DNA of 64,000 nt from Xestospongia muta. Taxonomy: Eukaryota > Porifera > Demospongiae > Haplosclerida > Petrosiidae. Positions 37,601 through 49,630 of the stretch are shown here, piece after piece (the stretch's first letter is position 1; each line of letters opens with the position of its first letter). Below the pieces are notes generated by a model, which saw nothing but the letters and a program-made list of their open reading frames with translations, ran no database searches and had not been told where the DNA came from. The stretch covers positions 8,344,954 through 8,408,953 of the forward strand of contig OY848920.1 in the NCBI GenBank assembly GCA_963693285.1, in the 5' to 3' direction. The position numbers and the translations under genes are program-made.

Positions 37601-40600
37601 GTCACTGTGGTAAGTACTGATGTTCACTAGTCTAGAGCTTACTAATAGTAGCAATCCTAGGTCACTATGATAAGTACTGATGTTGATTAGTCTAAAGCTT
37701 ACAAATTGTAGCTATCCTAGGTCACTGTGGTAAGTACTGATGTTCACTAGTCTAGTGCTTACTAATGGTAGCTATCCTAGGTCACTGTGGTAAGTACTGA
37801 TGTTCACTAGTCTAGTGCTTACTAATGGTAGCAATCCTAGGTCACTGTAGTAAGTACTGATGTTCACTAGTCTAGAGCTTACTAATGGTAGCTATCCTAG
37901 GTCACTGTGGTAAGTACTGATGTTTACTAGTTTAGTGCTTACTAATGGTAGCTATCCTAGGTCACTGTGGTAAGTACTGATGTTTACTCATCTAGAGATT
38001 ACTAATGGTATGTTACCTAGTTAGCTCATATATTATGCCTATACTGTAACACTGTTACCAGCTAACATTACCACAGCTACCCAAGATAGCTGCTAACTAT
38101 TAGGACAGTTTAGTATAGACAACAGATGTTCTCGTACTGGACTTTATGAAGTGTGAATGTAAAGTTGTAGTTTCGACATTAGAACTTGATGGACCAGACA
38201 TCTGGCGAGCATTAGTAATTATAACAGATGATCAAAATTAAGTTAATGTATTACACAAAATTAAGTTAATGTATTACACAATCTTACGTCACTGTGGTGA
38301 GTGGTAAGTACTGATGTTGTTTAGTTTAGAGCTTACTAATGGTAGCTATACTAGGTCACTGTGGTAAGTACTGATGTTGATTAGTCTAGAGCTTACTAAT
38401 GGTAGCTATCCTAGGTCACTGTGGTAAGTACTGATGTTCATTAGTCTAGAGCATACTAATGGTAGCTATCCTAGGTCACAGATATCTAGAAGGTTGTCAG
38501 TGACCCTTATACATAGTCCTACATACCACATACCTTGACTACCTGTGGCTTTGCATACCCTCACATTTTTTTGTACAAGTACAGCAAAAATACCAGGTGT
38601 CAATCTGGCAGCACACTCATGTACATGTGCATGTGATATTCACATGTTATTGGTATGATAATGCATCCTATAATCTAGTGCATCATACACTGTATATAGA
38701 GGGAACCTCCCTTTTCTTTGCTTAGTATGACGACGTTCTTAATGTGGAGACTAAACAATGCATGGACATGTCAGTATGAGATTAAAAGAACAGTTTGAGA
38801 GATTTTATTGTAATTGGGTCAAATTCTCTTGATTTTTTAGTGAAAACTAGAGGTTTGTATGGGTGTTCTTAATATAAGTGTCTTCTCCATGATGTAGTGG
38901 TCAAGTAAATATTATGTGGTTAGAACAACAGTGGTGATTTGTTTCCAATTCGGAATCACCTTTCGGTTATTTTGTCACTTTAATAACATATTTTAGTTTT
39001 GATACGAACACAGTGTCATTGTTTTTATACATGTATAATGTACCTCAAGTAATTAGATGTAATTAAGTGGTTTCCGGTATTCCCTATACACTAGTACTAC
39101 AGCAGGTTATTATATTCTTTAAAACTGTCCTCGATATTGGAGTTAGTAAATATAATACAGTAAAGGTTTTAAAGATTGATATTCACGAATGTAGAATGAG
39201 TGATGTTTGCAAGAGTAATTAGGAAAGTTGTAAGTGACAATGAGTCAACGGGTGTTATTGCAAGAGTATCCCCCTTGTAATCAGGAGAGTTATAAATGCC
39301 AATGACTAATGGTATTATTACAGGCAATTGCATACAAATAGTTACTGCTTATGCAATTATTAATTTGTGAGTTATTTTACAAACAGTAGGAGACAACCCA
39401 TTTCATTCTAATGGAGCTTTGTGGTTACTAGCCTTTGGAAGAAAGTGATTTTGATCTTTCAGAGAGAAGGCTAAGTTCTCATCATATAGCTTCCAATAAA
39501 TATCTAATTGATCAGGAGGGAAGATGTCTGGATTGTAGTCCAACGTCTTGTTGCCTGTAATAGTGCCCGTTGATTATTTGTAATTCTAATAAAAGAGGTG
39601 TACTCTTTCAGACATCAACTATTGTACCCTAGTAACCTATTGTCTTTACATTTGAGAATTAATAGTGAAGTGTTGAGACTAGAGAATTTAACCGTCCAAT
39701 GTCCTTAGTCGTTGTGTCAATTGTGGAGTTTTCCCCTATGTGGGTATTTTTGTGAAGTATCAGTATTGGGTTTAGGTCTATTATTTCTAGATGTAAACAC
39801 CTGTGGAAGATACATCATATGCATGTCCATATTAATAATATATAATATACATATTTATTGTTACACGTACAAGTATTGTGTTGTAAGGCTTGTATTAAGT
39901 TTTGGGTTGATTGATATCAAATGTTTTAGCCTCAAAAATGTCTTAATGATCCTTTCTGAATAGACCAAACAAACTCTAAGGTTTCAGTATGGTTCATATA
40001 TCTCATATGCATTGTATATAGTTATGTATAATATGTTGTTCTAGTATGTGTAATATAACCCTCCCTTTACTAATGATGCTGATAATAGCACCATTTACTA
40101 AAATAAACTGGTGTGGAGTTTCCAAATGACTGCTATTAACCAGCTGCTGCCCTCGCTTTGGGTTTAGGAGTTCTCGTGTGAACCATAGCCACTAAGTCTA
40201 GTGTCATATAAAAGAGTTCTTATAATGTCCCTCCCACTGGTAGTAGTGATGGCAATACACAGTACTATAGTACCCTCCCCTTGAATTGGTCAAGTGTTGT
40301 ACTCTATTCCAAACTCACAATAGTCCTTCCCACTGGTAAATGCTAATAGTTTTTTCCCTCCCCATTTTCTGGTCAAACTGGTTATTGGGTATTGAAAAGT
40401 TACTCCCCTATTTAAATTGAAACAAAATCGCTAGCGCGCTGTTTACTATAGGCCAGTAATTTGTATCGTCACATTTCCCGCTATATTAGCTAAGTCGAAA
40501 TCTACTACAAAGAAGCACAGCTATGATAAAAGTCTGCATTGGTAACATGCCATCCAATAGGTTATTTTCTGTGATTGATTCTCAACGGATTAGCTTGTTA

Positions 40601-43600
40601 CCACAGTATATAAAGAACATACTTAACAAACCTATTATACTATGCATGTTAATTCCTTTTAAGTCTGTTTTGTTTTGCCGTGTTACTTTGTAAAACAAGC
40701 AATCTCAATTTGACTTTTATGCTACAATGAACCCTTAGATAGAGATGCTAAGAAACTCTTATAGATTTCACAAGGTTTTTAACAAGGAGATTTTTATTAG
40801 TAGACTAGTATTGTCTCATTGGTTAATACTGGCTGCTTCATTGATTGTTACTGGTTTCTTGGCTCTCTTCCAACTTCTGTATCTATAATTGTAATAATAA
40901 GTCTCTTGGTAATGACAGGTTTGTTAAACTTGTTCAACCTGTTCTTGTTGTGTACCAGTAATACAACAGTATTACTGGGTAAGGAGTTCCTTCCCTGAGG
41001 TTCTATTGTTGTTACTCCTTATTAATCTAATACAAACTAACCCGCCTACTACTTTTAAAGGTTCTCAAGAGATGACCACTCTTGTGTATTATGTTAAGAA
41101 GCACATTTACATTGTGTACTCTGAAGTACATTGTATCATCAAGCGATGTTAGATAGGTGGGATTTAATGCAGCTGCTGTAGGAGGTACTTCAAATGTGAA
41201 TGTAATACTTGCATTCTGTTCCCATAAGCCAAATCATAGACATTTGTATTATGTATAGTAAATGGTAATAGTATGGAGTTAGTACTGCATAAATGAACAC
41301 TTGTTTTTCTGTATGATATCCAAAGGTGTACAATAGTATCCAAAAGTATTCAAAGGTATCCAAACATATTCAAAGATGCATACTTAAGTCACCTGTTTTT
41401 TACTCTATGTACTGTCACATACCATCTTGACACTCCTTAGATTCTAACCGACAATGCATTACCTTCTATGGTCTTCTGTAGTAGGTATTACATTGTAGAT
41501 CATAAACCACAATATCAGTACCATATTTTTATGTGGTTACCAATGGGAATATGGTTGTAAAGGGAAACCTCTCTATATAAAGTACACCTCGCTACCACAA
41601 CGCCTCTATAAAGTGAGACACAGAAAGGGCAAAAAGTCTCATAAGTAGACACTTAGAGAAAGAGAGAGTAATCCTAAAGATGGAGTTTGAATAATGCACA
41701 AATGTATCGAGATAAAAGTAGAAACAATGACCTTGAATTTAGAAAGAGTAAGTATTTGGAGCATCCTTTGGGTCACATGATAGGTTCTGCCTATCATGTG
41801 ATTAGAACAAGTGAAATACATGTACATGTACTATATATTGGGTGTCCTTAATTCAATTAGTATGTCTTTTCCTTGTAATATATCATAAAAGCCTTTGCAC
41901 ATATAAGTATCCGTATGATTTAAAACTACATATATATATATAGATCCAATTTAGCATTATAGTATTAACAATATCACTACTACCAATAACCACCTGTGTA
42001 GTAGAGATTTGTGTGTGAAAACTCTTAAGATTTCCAGGGCTTGGCACTCAAGTGTTCGGATACCACCTGGTGGCTTAAGGTATCCTGGTACCACCTGGTT
42101 GTTAGGGTATTCTGGTAGCACCTGTTGATAGCGTATTAACAAGATATAATGTGTGGTTAATTATTAAATAATACGAATAATATTGTTTGTACATGTACAT
42201 TTACATGTACATGTAGTTTTGATATCTGGTACCCATGCTGTTTTAAGACACGTACCCATGCTAACTTTTATTGGTTCAATGCACATACAATGTTGGTTTG
42301 AGACACATGCCCTTGCTGTTCCTTAGACACTTACCCATACTAACATTTTGTTGGTCAATTACTATGTTAATTTGAGACACATGCCTATACTGTCCTTTGG
42401 ACACATACCCATACTGTCCCTTAGACACATACTTGTGCTAACTTTTGTTGGTTCAGTTACCATGTTGTTCTTTGTTAAGGCCACAATACACGGTGCAACA
42501 TTGTTATATGCAACATGTTGTGTGAAACATATTGCATGGAATAGACAAGCTCTCTATTCCATGCAATTCTTTGCAACATGTTCCATGCAACATTTCTTTT
42601 AATCATACACCTTGCAACATGTTGCACATAGCATGTTGGATGCAACAATGTTACTATACCGTGTATGGTGGCCTTTAAGTTTGAGCCACATGCTCATATT
42701 GTCCTTTAAACACGTACTCATTCTTGTCTTTACTGGTTGCCATGGTATTATAATTTGTGTCCTGATGTTTATATAATTAAGTTTGAATTGTGGACTCGTC
42801 TGAAAGTATTTCAGTGATTTAGGGAGTATCTTGTGTTTGCCAAACCTCAAATATTACCTCACCATTTACCACTTAGTGTTTACTTATCTATAATCCCAAA
42901 GTTAATTAATAATGAAATCTAGTCTAGTATCATTTTACTAATAATATTATGATACTATGATGTTGTATTTATACTAAGTGAGCCTATTATGTATTGACTA
43001 CTTAAAAGAGGATGTCCCTTTAATTAGGACATTTAATTTGACCAACAAGAGCAATGACCTACTATGTAACTACTAAAAGAGGATGTCCCTTTAATTAGGA
43101 CATTTAATTTGACTTACAAGAGCAATGTCCTGCTATGTAACTACTAAAAGAGGATGTCCCTTTAATTAGGACATTTAATTTGACCTACAAGTGCAATGAC
43201 CTACTATGTAACTACTAAAAGAGGATGTCCCTTTAATTAGGACATTTAATTTGACTTACAAGAGCAATGTCCTGCTATGTAACTACTAAAGAGAGGACGT
43301 CCCTTTAATTAGGACACTTATATTAAACTCAATTATATGCTGTTTTCACCATAAAAATGTTTAATTAATTTCATTTTAGTCATTCTCCAACTCAATAACA
43401 TGATAGCATACATACAAGACACTCTATAAACAAGTATTGTGATATGTTGGGAGAGACTCTCCCACCACTTGTGTAATGTGTTTTCTTGATTACTCTACAT
43501 TGATGAAATACCTTGTAAACCCTAACCAGGTTACAGAGACATAACTGACATAGCTTTGTTGAGTCTAGAGGGTTGCTAAGTTATTGGTATGTACTGTGTA

Positions 43601-46172
43601 AGGGTACTGTGTACATGTGAATTAGAAGGGTATTAGGTATATATGTATGGATGTATGGATGTACTTATGCATTTTATATACTATAAGGTTTGTCACTATG
43701 TTCACAATATTAGGGTATGTGTACATATATGTACCCATTAAAGGTGGGTGTGCGGCCCTAATAGGTGAATGAGTAACCTTACAATACTATGACATATTAA
43801 GTGTATTGTTACCATTGGTAAACAGTGAACGAGTAAACATCAGTACTTACCATAGTGACCTAGGATAGCTACCATTAGTAAGCTCTAGACTAGTAAACAT
43901 CAGTACTTACTACAGTGACCTAGGATAGCTACCATTAGTAAGCTCTAGACTAGTAAACATCAGTACTTACTACAGTGACCTTGGATAGCTACCATTAGTG
44001 AACTCTAGACTAGTAAACATCAGTACTTACCACAGTGACCTTGGATAGCTACCATTAGTAAACTCTAGACTAGTGAACATCAGTACTTACCACAGTGACC
44101 TAGGATAGCTACCATTAGTAAGCTCTAGACTAGTAAACATCAGGACCTACCACAGTGACTTTGGATAACTACCATTAGTAAAATCTAGATTCTAGACTAA
44201 TGAACATCTGTGCTTACCACAGTGATCTAGGATAGCTACAATTTGTAAGCTTTAGACTAGTAAACATCAGTACTTACCACAGCTCTAGACTAGTGAACAT
44301 CAGTGCTTACCACATTGACATAGGATAGCTACCATTTATAAGGTCAGATTAGTAATTACTATAGTAACTATTATCTACTATAGTAACAATTATCTACTAA
44401 TTAGTATCTATTACATAATATTAAGTATCATAAAAATACATTTCATGATCTATATGTCTCCCATTCTCTAGTACTCACAAAACGAGATCCCCCAAGAACC
44501 CACACACTCGGAGTAATAGGACCTGCTAACACAATAACAGTAGGTGTTGGAGGAGGAGGAGGAGGAGGAGGAGGAAGCGGAACAACAAGTGAAGTCTCGT
44601 ATGCTACAATCTCCCATCAAACCCCTCCACATACAATACATGTGTCACATCCAAGCTCCTCGTCAACATTCGCCATATCACAGCTACATCAAAATCAGCA
44701 TCAACAGCCAAGACATCCTCCTCCATTAGTAATACCAAATGGACAAACTCAACAACACACATCTACTGAACAGCACGTTAGTCAAGAGGGGGCAAGAATA
44801 TTTCGCAAAATTGAAAGAAATGTAAGTATGTAGATTGTCTTGGAGCATGTCTAATAACATTAGCCTGCTGACTGATAATAAATATAATAGATGCATTTTA
44901 TATTTGTATTTACGATGTACTGAGTGTTGCTTAGTGGAATAGCTGAAGACTGTTTTGTTTTTATTAGATTATTCTACTACACGTAATCTCAGTTACAATT
45001 AACAGTAATTAGTATTAATAATGTTATAATTTTTGGTAGTAACATGCAATGTTTAGTGTTAGAATTATAATTATTACTGTTATTACCCAACTATCACGTA
45101 TTTTATTCTCTCTCCCTCTCTCCCTCCAGTTTAAACGGCTTGAAGAATTAGGTTATCAAGGGTTTGCTTTTACTATCCATGGTGATGAGACACTGTTGGC
45201 ATACTCTGGTCCAATTTCCCATTGTTTCACATCTCCTTTGATCTCGTATCTAAGAGCAGTCATTGTTGCTGGTAAGTAGAGGAAACTTTACCATAAATGA
45301 TTATATCACAAATGACAGCTGTATTATTGCCACAGTACATGATTTGTTTGTTGCTATGATCATATATACTTGTTGCTATGGTCATATAGACTCATATATG
45401 AGGAATTGGTAAATTCAGTCTACAGATTCTTTTTTATAAAGCATTTTTATAAGAAAGTAAAAAAGGTTGACATGCCACAAATGTACATTACATGTGTTGT
45501 ACATGTGTTGTGCATGTGATGTACATGTACTTACAACACACATATGATAAATGTACATGTGTGTACAGTTTACCTTTAGACCATTGTTATTATTAATTCA
45601 ATGGCAATTATACTGACTGCGAAGATAAACGCTGTATGACTTATAATTTTATTTTATGAAATAAATTATAATTTATAGAGGAAGTATGTTGGTAAATGCC
45701 AAAGAACAAGTGTCTACTAAATCTTAGCTGTTTAACAGTTTTAAATCACATAAGAAATGAATATAATACAATTCAGACAACTTGAGTTCACTTTTGTTCT
45801 CCTCTTTTCTATTTAGCCAATCCTCCTCCGCTGATTCCTCATATCACTCCATCTTTTGCAAACTCCACAAGTCGTGTTCTTTCCATAGCTACCCCGGCTC
45901 CCTCTACAACTTCCTCTGTCTCTTCTCGTCAAGCATGTATCTATGAGCCCAACCCTACTCGTATCCAACAAAAGACGGCCATTTATGAATTAAGCGAGAG
46001 TGACACTTATGACGACGTCAATGCTGGGAACATCATTACAACCAGCGGAGGAAATGACCTCGATGTGTCCAGACTTGGTACGTTACTCGGTCCCAATGGG
46101 AGAAGTGTTCATGTTGTTGTGACGTGTGATCCGAATATGTATTCCGGTATGGACGGAGATATAAGTGACTAA
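26903..46172 (+). CDS. Atypical homeodomain protein, five exons, very long introns
   Basis: Exons 26903-27154, 34844-35207, 44472-44821, 45130-45271 and 45817-46172 total 1464 nt = 487 residues plus stop, all GT-AG with matching phases. Residues ~38-100 form a homeodomain-like three-helix unit: basic KKRKVF, helix ELRNLYRSG, and helix 3 LSKAQVK|SWIKRTKYHQRK, split by intron 1 inside the recognition helix. The invariant Trp is kept (W86), but Phe49 is Ile, the DNA-contacting Asn51 is Arg and Arg53 is Lys. A basic/acidic stretch follows, then a low-complexity region with nine Gly, many His/Gln/Pro/Ser, and a segment FKRLEELGYQGFAFTIHGDE that I do not recognise. Probably nuclear; DNA binding, if any, would be non-standard. 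Confidence 0.82.
28190..28560. repeat. Degenerate tandem repeat in intron 1
   Basis: 'taccaatgttcttgttagaa' followed by 'tgttatcaatgt' and 'aaggcctacctca' recurs about three to four times with a spacing near 120-130 bp. Confidence 0.6.
29190..29585. repeat. Tandem repeat, ~100-bp unit, about 4 copies
   Basis: Unit contains 'gtgactgcatattact', 'atataaactc', 'tgtggtactgttagtac' and 'cgtcagcaatcatgtactgt'. Confidence 0.75.
33480..33525. repeat. (ag)n microsatellite
   Basis: About 22 uninterrupted 'ga' dinucleotides. Confidence 0.95.
33899..34138 (+). repeat. 60-bp repeat family, cluster 1 (about 4 units)
   Basis: Consensus words 'ggtaagtactgatgttcact', 'agtctagagcttactaatgg' and 'tagctatcctaggtcactgt' in tandem. 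Lies about 700 bp upstream of exon 2. Confidence 0.9.
34625..34668. repeat. (ta)n microsatellite
   Basis: About 20 'ta' dinucleotides, close upstream of exon 2. Confidence 0.95.
35430..35790 (+). repeat. 60-bp repeat family, cluster 2 (about 6 units)
   Basis: Same consensus and orientation as cluster 1; starts about 220 bp after exon 2. Confidence 0.9.
36430..36870 (+). repeat. 60-bp repeat family, cluster 3 (degenerate, about 6 units)
   Basis: Units are shorter and more diverged ('agagctagtaatggttggta' and variants). Confidence 0.8.
37445..38020 (+). repeat. 60-bp repeat family, cluster 4 (about 9 units)
   Basis: The longest forward array. Its first unit (37455-37530) is inverted relative to the rest, forming a local hairpin. 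Confidence 0.9.
38280..38482 (+). repeat. 60-bp repeat family, cluster 5 (about 3 units)
   Basis: Same consensus, preceded by a short direct repeat 'aaaattaagttaatgtatta'. Confidence 0.9.
41318..41380. repeat. Short tandem repeat
   Basis: 'atccaaaggt/attcaaaggt' variants repeated about five times. Confidence 0.7.
42055..42132. repeat. Short tandem repeat, ~33-bp unit
   Basis: 'ataccacctggt', 'ggtatcctggtaccacctgg' and 'ggtattctggtagcacctg' in succession. Confidence 0.6.
42230..42750. repeat. Tandem repeat, ~75-85-bp unit, interrupted by a MITE-like element
   Basis: 'agacacatacccatactgtc', 'ctaacttttgttggttca' and 'atgttggtttgagacacatg' recur three to four times and resume after 42678 ('gagccacatgctcatattgt'). 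Confidence 0.65.
42479..42674. mobile_element. MITE-like element with TTAA target duplication
   Basis: 196 bp bounded by TTAA at 42475-42478 and 42675-42678. Its ends are inverted: left GGCCACAATACACGG, right (reverse complement) AGGCCACCATACACGG. The interior contains repeated 'gcaacatgtt' words and a further hairpin. No coding capacity. TTAA duplications are typical of piggyBac-type transposition; the assignment is tentative. Confidence 0.7.
43008..43330. repeat. 71-bp tandem array, 5 copies, dimeric
   Basis: Starts at 43008, 43079, 43150, 43221 and 43293. Each unit holds the inverted repeat ATGTCC...GGACAT around 'ctttaatta'. Units alternate between two variants ('gagcaatgacctactatg' and 'gagcaatgtcctgctatg'), implying a 142-bp higher-order unit. 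Confidence 0.9.
43830..44345 (-). repeat. 60-bp repeat family, cluster 6, inverted (about 9 units)
   Basis: Reverse complement of clusters 1-5 ('cagtacttaccacagtgacc', 'taggatagctaccattagta'). Ends about 130 bp before exon 3. Confidence 0.92.
44822..45816 (+). other. Introns 3 and 4 of the homeodomain gene (around exon 45130-45271)
   Basis: Short AT-rich introns. Intron 4 holds a palindromic 'tgtacatgtgttgtacatgt' cluster at about 45480-45575. Confidence 0.6.
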
Positions 46173-47034
46173 TAATGACATCATTGTGATGATGTCACAT
46201 TGCATCATCACTTGTTACATGAAGTATCTTAAACAAAAGTTTATTTGTTTTTGTTTTATAGTTGTTTGTAACTTAATGAGGTCACCACGTGTCCTTTAAA
46301 ACTTTATTTAATTCACTCAATGCAACTTTTTGATACTTATAATGCACTTTTTTTCAGTTTTAATAAGAAACTCATTATCCAGTATTTTATGTTATGCTTT
46401 AACAGGCCTTATATTCAGCCTGAGTTCTATTTGGTGTTTTTTGTGTGTGGAGAATTTTACTGTTATTATTCTGTTTTGTAGATAAAACGTTAACGGATTT
46501 TTATTTAATATTGTCTACCATTTTTATTTATATTTAAATTAAGTTTCCATAGTAACATAATAACTTATGTATAACTTTATTGTTATTAATGTAGTGAATA
46601 TCATGGCTGTATTATTATTATTATATATTATTATTATTATTATAATTATTATGAGAAGCCATATAATTATAATACATAAATGTACAATGTATTAACATGT
46701 ACATGTACATAGTATTAGCAATGTAAAATTATGCATGGTTAGCTAGGTAAATTTTTGTTATGTAATGCTACTGGTCATAAGCATTATACAAATATAGTTA
46801 GATATTTAGTTAATTTTTTAAATTGTTTAAAATTCAGTCTAATGGCAGTATTTCTATTTACAGGCTCAGGTGTACTTGTATGTGGTTATATCAACATTGG
46901 AGTTTATTACTTATTTTTAAAATTAAGCCAAATATGAAAAACTAATGTGTGATTAATACAAAAAATGTGCCTTGTCCTAAAGTGTCAAAAAATTCAACTA
47001 ATCATTGAAACAATCATAATAGATATGTCACATC
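46173..47034. other. Convergent 3' regions of the homeodomain gene and H1
   Basis: Non-coding and AT-rich with an (att)n run at about 46612-46645. The last ~170 bases resemble 51545-51700, so the H duplication includes the 3' flank. Confidence 0.5.
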
Positions 47035-49630
47035 TTATTGATCAGATGCAAGAGGTACAGTGACAGCATTAATAGAAGCTCTATAATTCTGAGGTCGCTG
47101 TTGTTCTTCAACTCTAGCGTTTTCTTCCTGTCTTTCATTGTCACAAACGTAACAATCGCATAGAAAACGTGGTATGAACCATTGGTTATTGAGTGTAGCA
47201 GGTGCCCTGTTCTGTGAGTCTGATAATAGTGGAGTAATCTCGGATACTTCCAGGTCTTCATGACGTGCTGCGTTATCATGATTACAACAATTTGTTATAA
47301 GTTTTGCAAAGAAGTAGAGAATTATCAATACTTGTGGAATGAAAACCAAAATATATTGCATAATGTAAGTGGGTTTATTTAGAGGTAGACCAATGTTTGT
47401 CAGGTAGTACTGTAAAAAGATGGTAGCATTGGTGAATGAAATCAAGAATAGTATAAAAGCATCAAGATAGTTGTGAATTTGATGTCGGTATGGTCGTATC
47501 ACTAATGAAATGATCAAAGCAAGTGAGCATAAAATTTGGTTAAGTATAAGCTGCAATGAAAAATTTAAAGAGAACAGATTAGCAGCAAAGAGACTAAAAC
47601 GTAGGATGAAGTACCATCCTGCATACCAACGACAGTCGTGAATACCAAATGAAAACCTCCAGATCTTAAAACCAACACAAGGTCTGCTGTTTCCCTTTCC
47701 CCATTTAAGATCTCTTTGAAATGGCTTTAAGAGGTATTGAAAAATACTATCAAGGTGCTTGCCAATAGAAGAAGCACATGTAGAATGATCTCTTTCCTCA
47801 TTGTTATGCAATGGTCTGTATCTTAACAGTAGCAGAAGCAATGGAAACCCTATTACAAAGGTCACTAAAAGGAAGACAGCCAATAGTCCTAACTTCTTGT
47901 GCTCAGGTCCAAAATACTTTAAGTTACCTTGATAATAGAGCACTTTTTCAGCTTCAGTTCCATTTACATCATATAAATAACTTGGTGTTAATAAATAGAT
48001 AGTTGTCACTGCAAATTTCGTATAGGATAAAAGAAGGCAAGATGCAACAAGAGTCCTTATTGATTTCCATTTATCAAAACGCAGACAAGGAAGAACTCGT
48101 AACCACTTACAACAGCAATAATGAACACAGTCTTCATTAGAAATGTCCTTACATGTTTTTTCACATTTGTTTTGTAGTTTATCCAAGCATCTTATTAACA
48201 AAGCTAGAACAGCAACAGGAATAAGAGGTAAGGCTGCCACAAAATAATCAATGGCTAGAACATGAATTGTTTCAAACGACTTTGCAAAGCAAAAATTGCT
48301 GGCAGGAAATGTAAAATCAAGATTCCACACTCCATAAAGAAAGTCTGATGTATACTGTAAAATATCATCCACATTACTTGTGTTACCAAACGCATCGGTC
48401 ATTGGTATTGTTCCCATACAATCTAATCGCAATGTGGTAGTGATCATCTGAGCAAAAAAGATAAGAGGATTCAGAGCTCCTGAAGCAGGGAAGAAATTAA
48501 AAATGAAAATGAAAAGAAGAAGGATAAAGAGACCAATTATATTAGCAGTAAAGTATATCGTCATTTTCTTAGGATTACATTCAATACACGAATAATGCCT
48601 TGAATTGACAGCTGGTGCTGTACCATTGTCACAACTGGAACAGAGCTGATTAGTACGGTTTGTTAGACATTGGTTTGTAAAATTTAATGGAATATACCGT
48701 CCTGGAAGATGCGAGTAAAAGCTCTTGCAGAACTTACAGAAACCAACAACTATTTGAGCTTCATTAAAATTATAATGACCGATCCAATAAGCTCTCAAGA
48801 TATGTGTAACATTGTTGATACATCTAATGACATCATTATAAGCACTATTACCATTGATGGACGAGCAGATGTCATAAGTCAGTCTGTTTAAAGATTCATC
48901 TTCATAATCTCCATGATGAGTCAAACTTGTAGGATTTTCAAACGCATCAAATTGAGGGGTGGGTTTTCTGTTTTGGTTGTTATGGTTACTAACATAGTTT
49001 GTTAGGTCAGAAACTGAATTGGTAAGCATCTTATTGTTCTCTCCATGCGAATTTAGCCTAATAATAGATAATATCATACTTGTAGTAACCAAGACAATTA
49101 ACAATAAATAACTATTTTAACATGCTATAAAACATTAGAATTTTTAAATTGGTAAGCTAGTTGAATGCATGACCAAACGAATCTTTAAAAAATGTTTGCA
49201 AAAGTTAATATTTCACACATCAATATTTAAAACATAAACAATAATTTTCAAATAATATATTCCTTATTGCTAAAGGCCATGGACGCGGTTCACACCTACA
49301 GTAATTAAACAGACTATACCAAAAACAAAAAATTGTATGGCAAAAAAAGTTCATGGAACAATAATACTCTACAATGGAAGCATCTTCTAAATTGACTGCT
49401 TTATTAACATAATAGGCTTCATATCATACAAGTGACTCTAATTTTTGAGTCACAAAATCAAGTCATTATTTCAGAGTGCAAGTTGTAGTGTGTCTATGTA
49501 TAAAGTACTCTCTGTACCTTGTTGACAATAATGATTTTGCTTGTATCATATCTCCCAAGTATGAGACATTGACAGCATTAATAATACTCATACAGAGTAT
49601 AGCAGATAAGATAGTTAATGGTTGTGTCAT
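47035..49630 (-). CDS. H1: multi-pass membrane protein with Cys-rich ectodomain, family not recognised
   Basis: Exon 1 49518-49630 encodes a signal peptide (MTQPLTILSAILCMSIINAV...); an in-frame ATG ten codons upstream is an alternative. Exon 2 is 47035-49057. Junction phase 2; total 2136 nt = 711 residues. After a polar N-terminal part comes a Cys-rich region (CKFC..FYS...GRYIPL, NQCLTNR.NQLCSSC, Y.CIEC) with several N-glycosylation sequons, then about seven or eight hydrophobic segments. Other landmarks are ALNPLIFFAQMITTTLRLDC, LLKPFQRDLKWGKG and WYAGWYFILRFSLFAANLF, ending in a polar tail with PLLSDSQN. The Cys-rich-then-polytopic plan recalls GCC2/GCC3-type receptor-like proteins, but I cannot name it. 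Probably at the cell surface. Confidence 0.85.
49058..49517 (-). other. H1 intron
   Basis: Non-coding; GT-AG bounded (AAG|gtacag ... attattag|G). Confidence 0.7.

Larger units (their letters stand above)
35208..44471 (+). other. Intron 2 of the homeodomain gene
   Basis: 9.3 kb without a supported exon; exons 2 and 3 join in phase without one. It carries five clusters of the 60-bp repeat, a TTAA-flanked element and a 71-bp tandem array. Confidence 0.7.

Noticed and set aside
33899..38482. Regular repeats that might suggest a CRISPR array
   Set aside because: Units are contiguous 60-bp copies without unique spacers, in introns of a eukaryotic gene; this is a minisatellite.
42348..42850. Frames over the MITE and its flanks on both strands
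   Set aside because: Their amino acid content simply reflects the tandem repeat and inverted repeat sequence.
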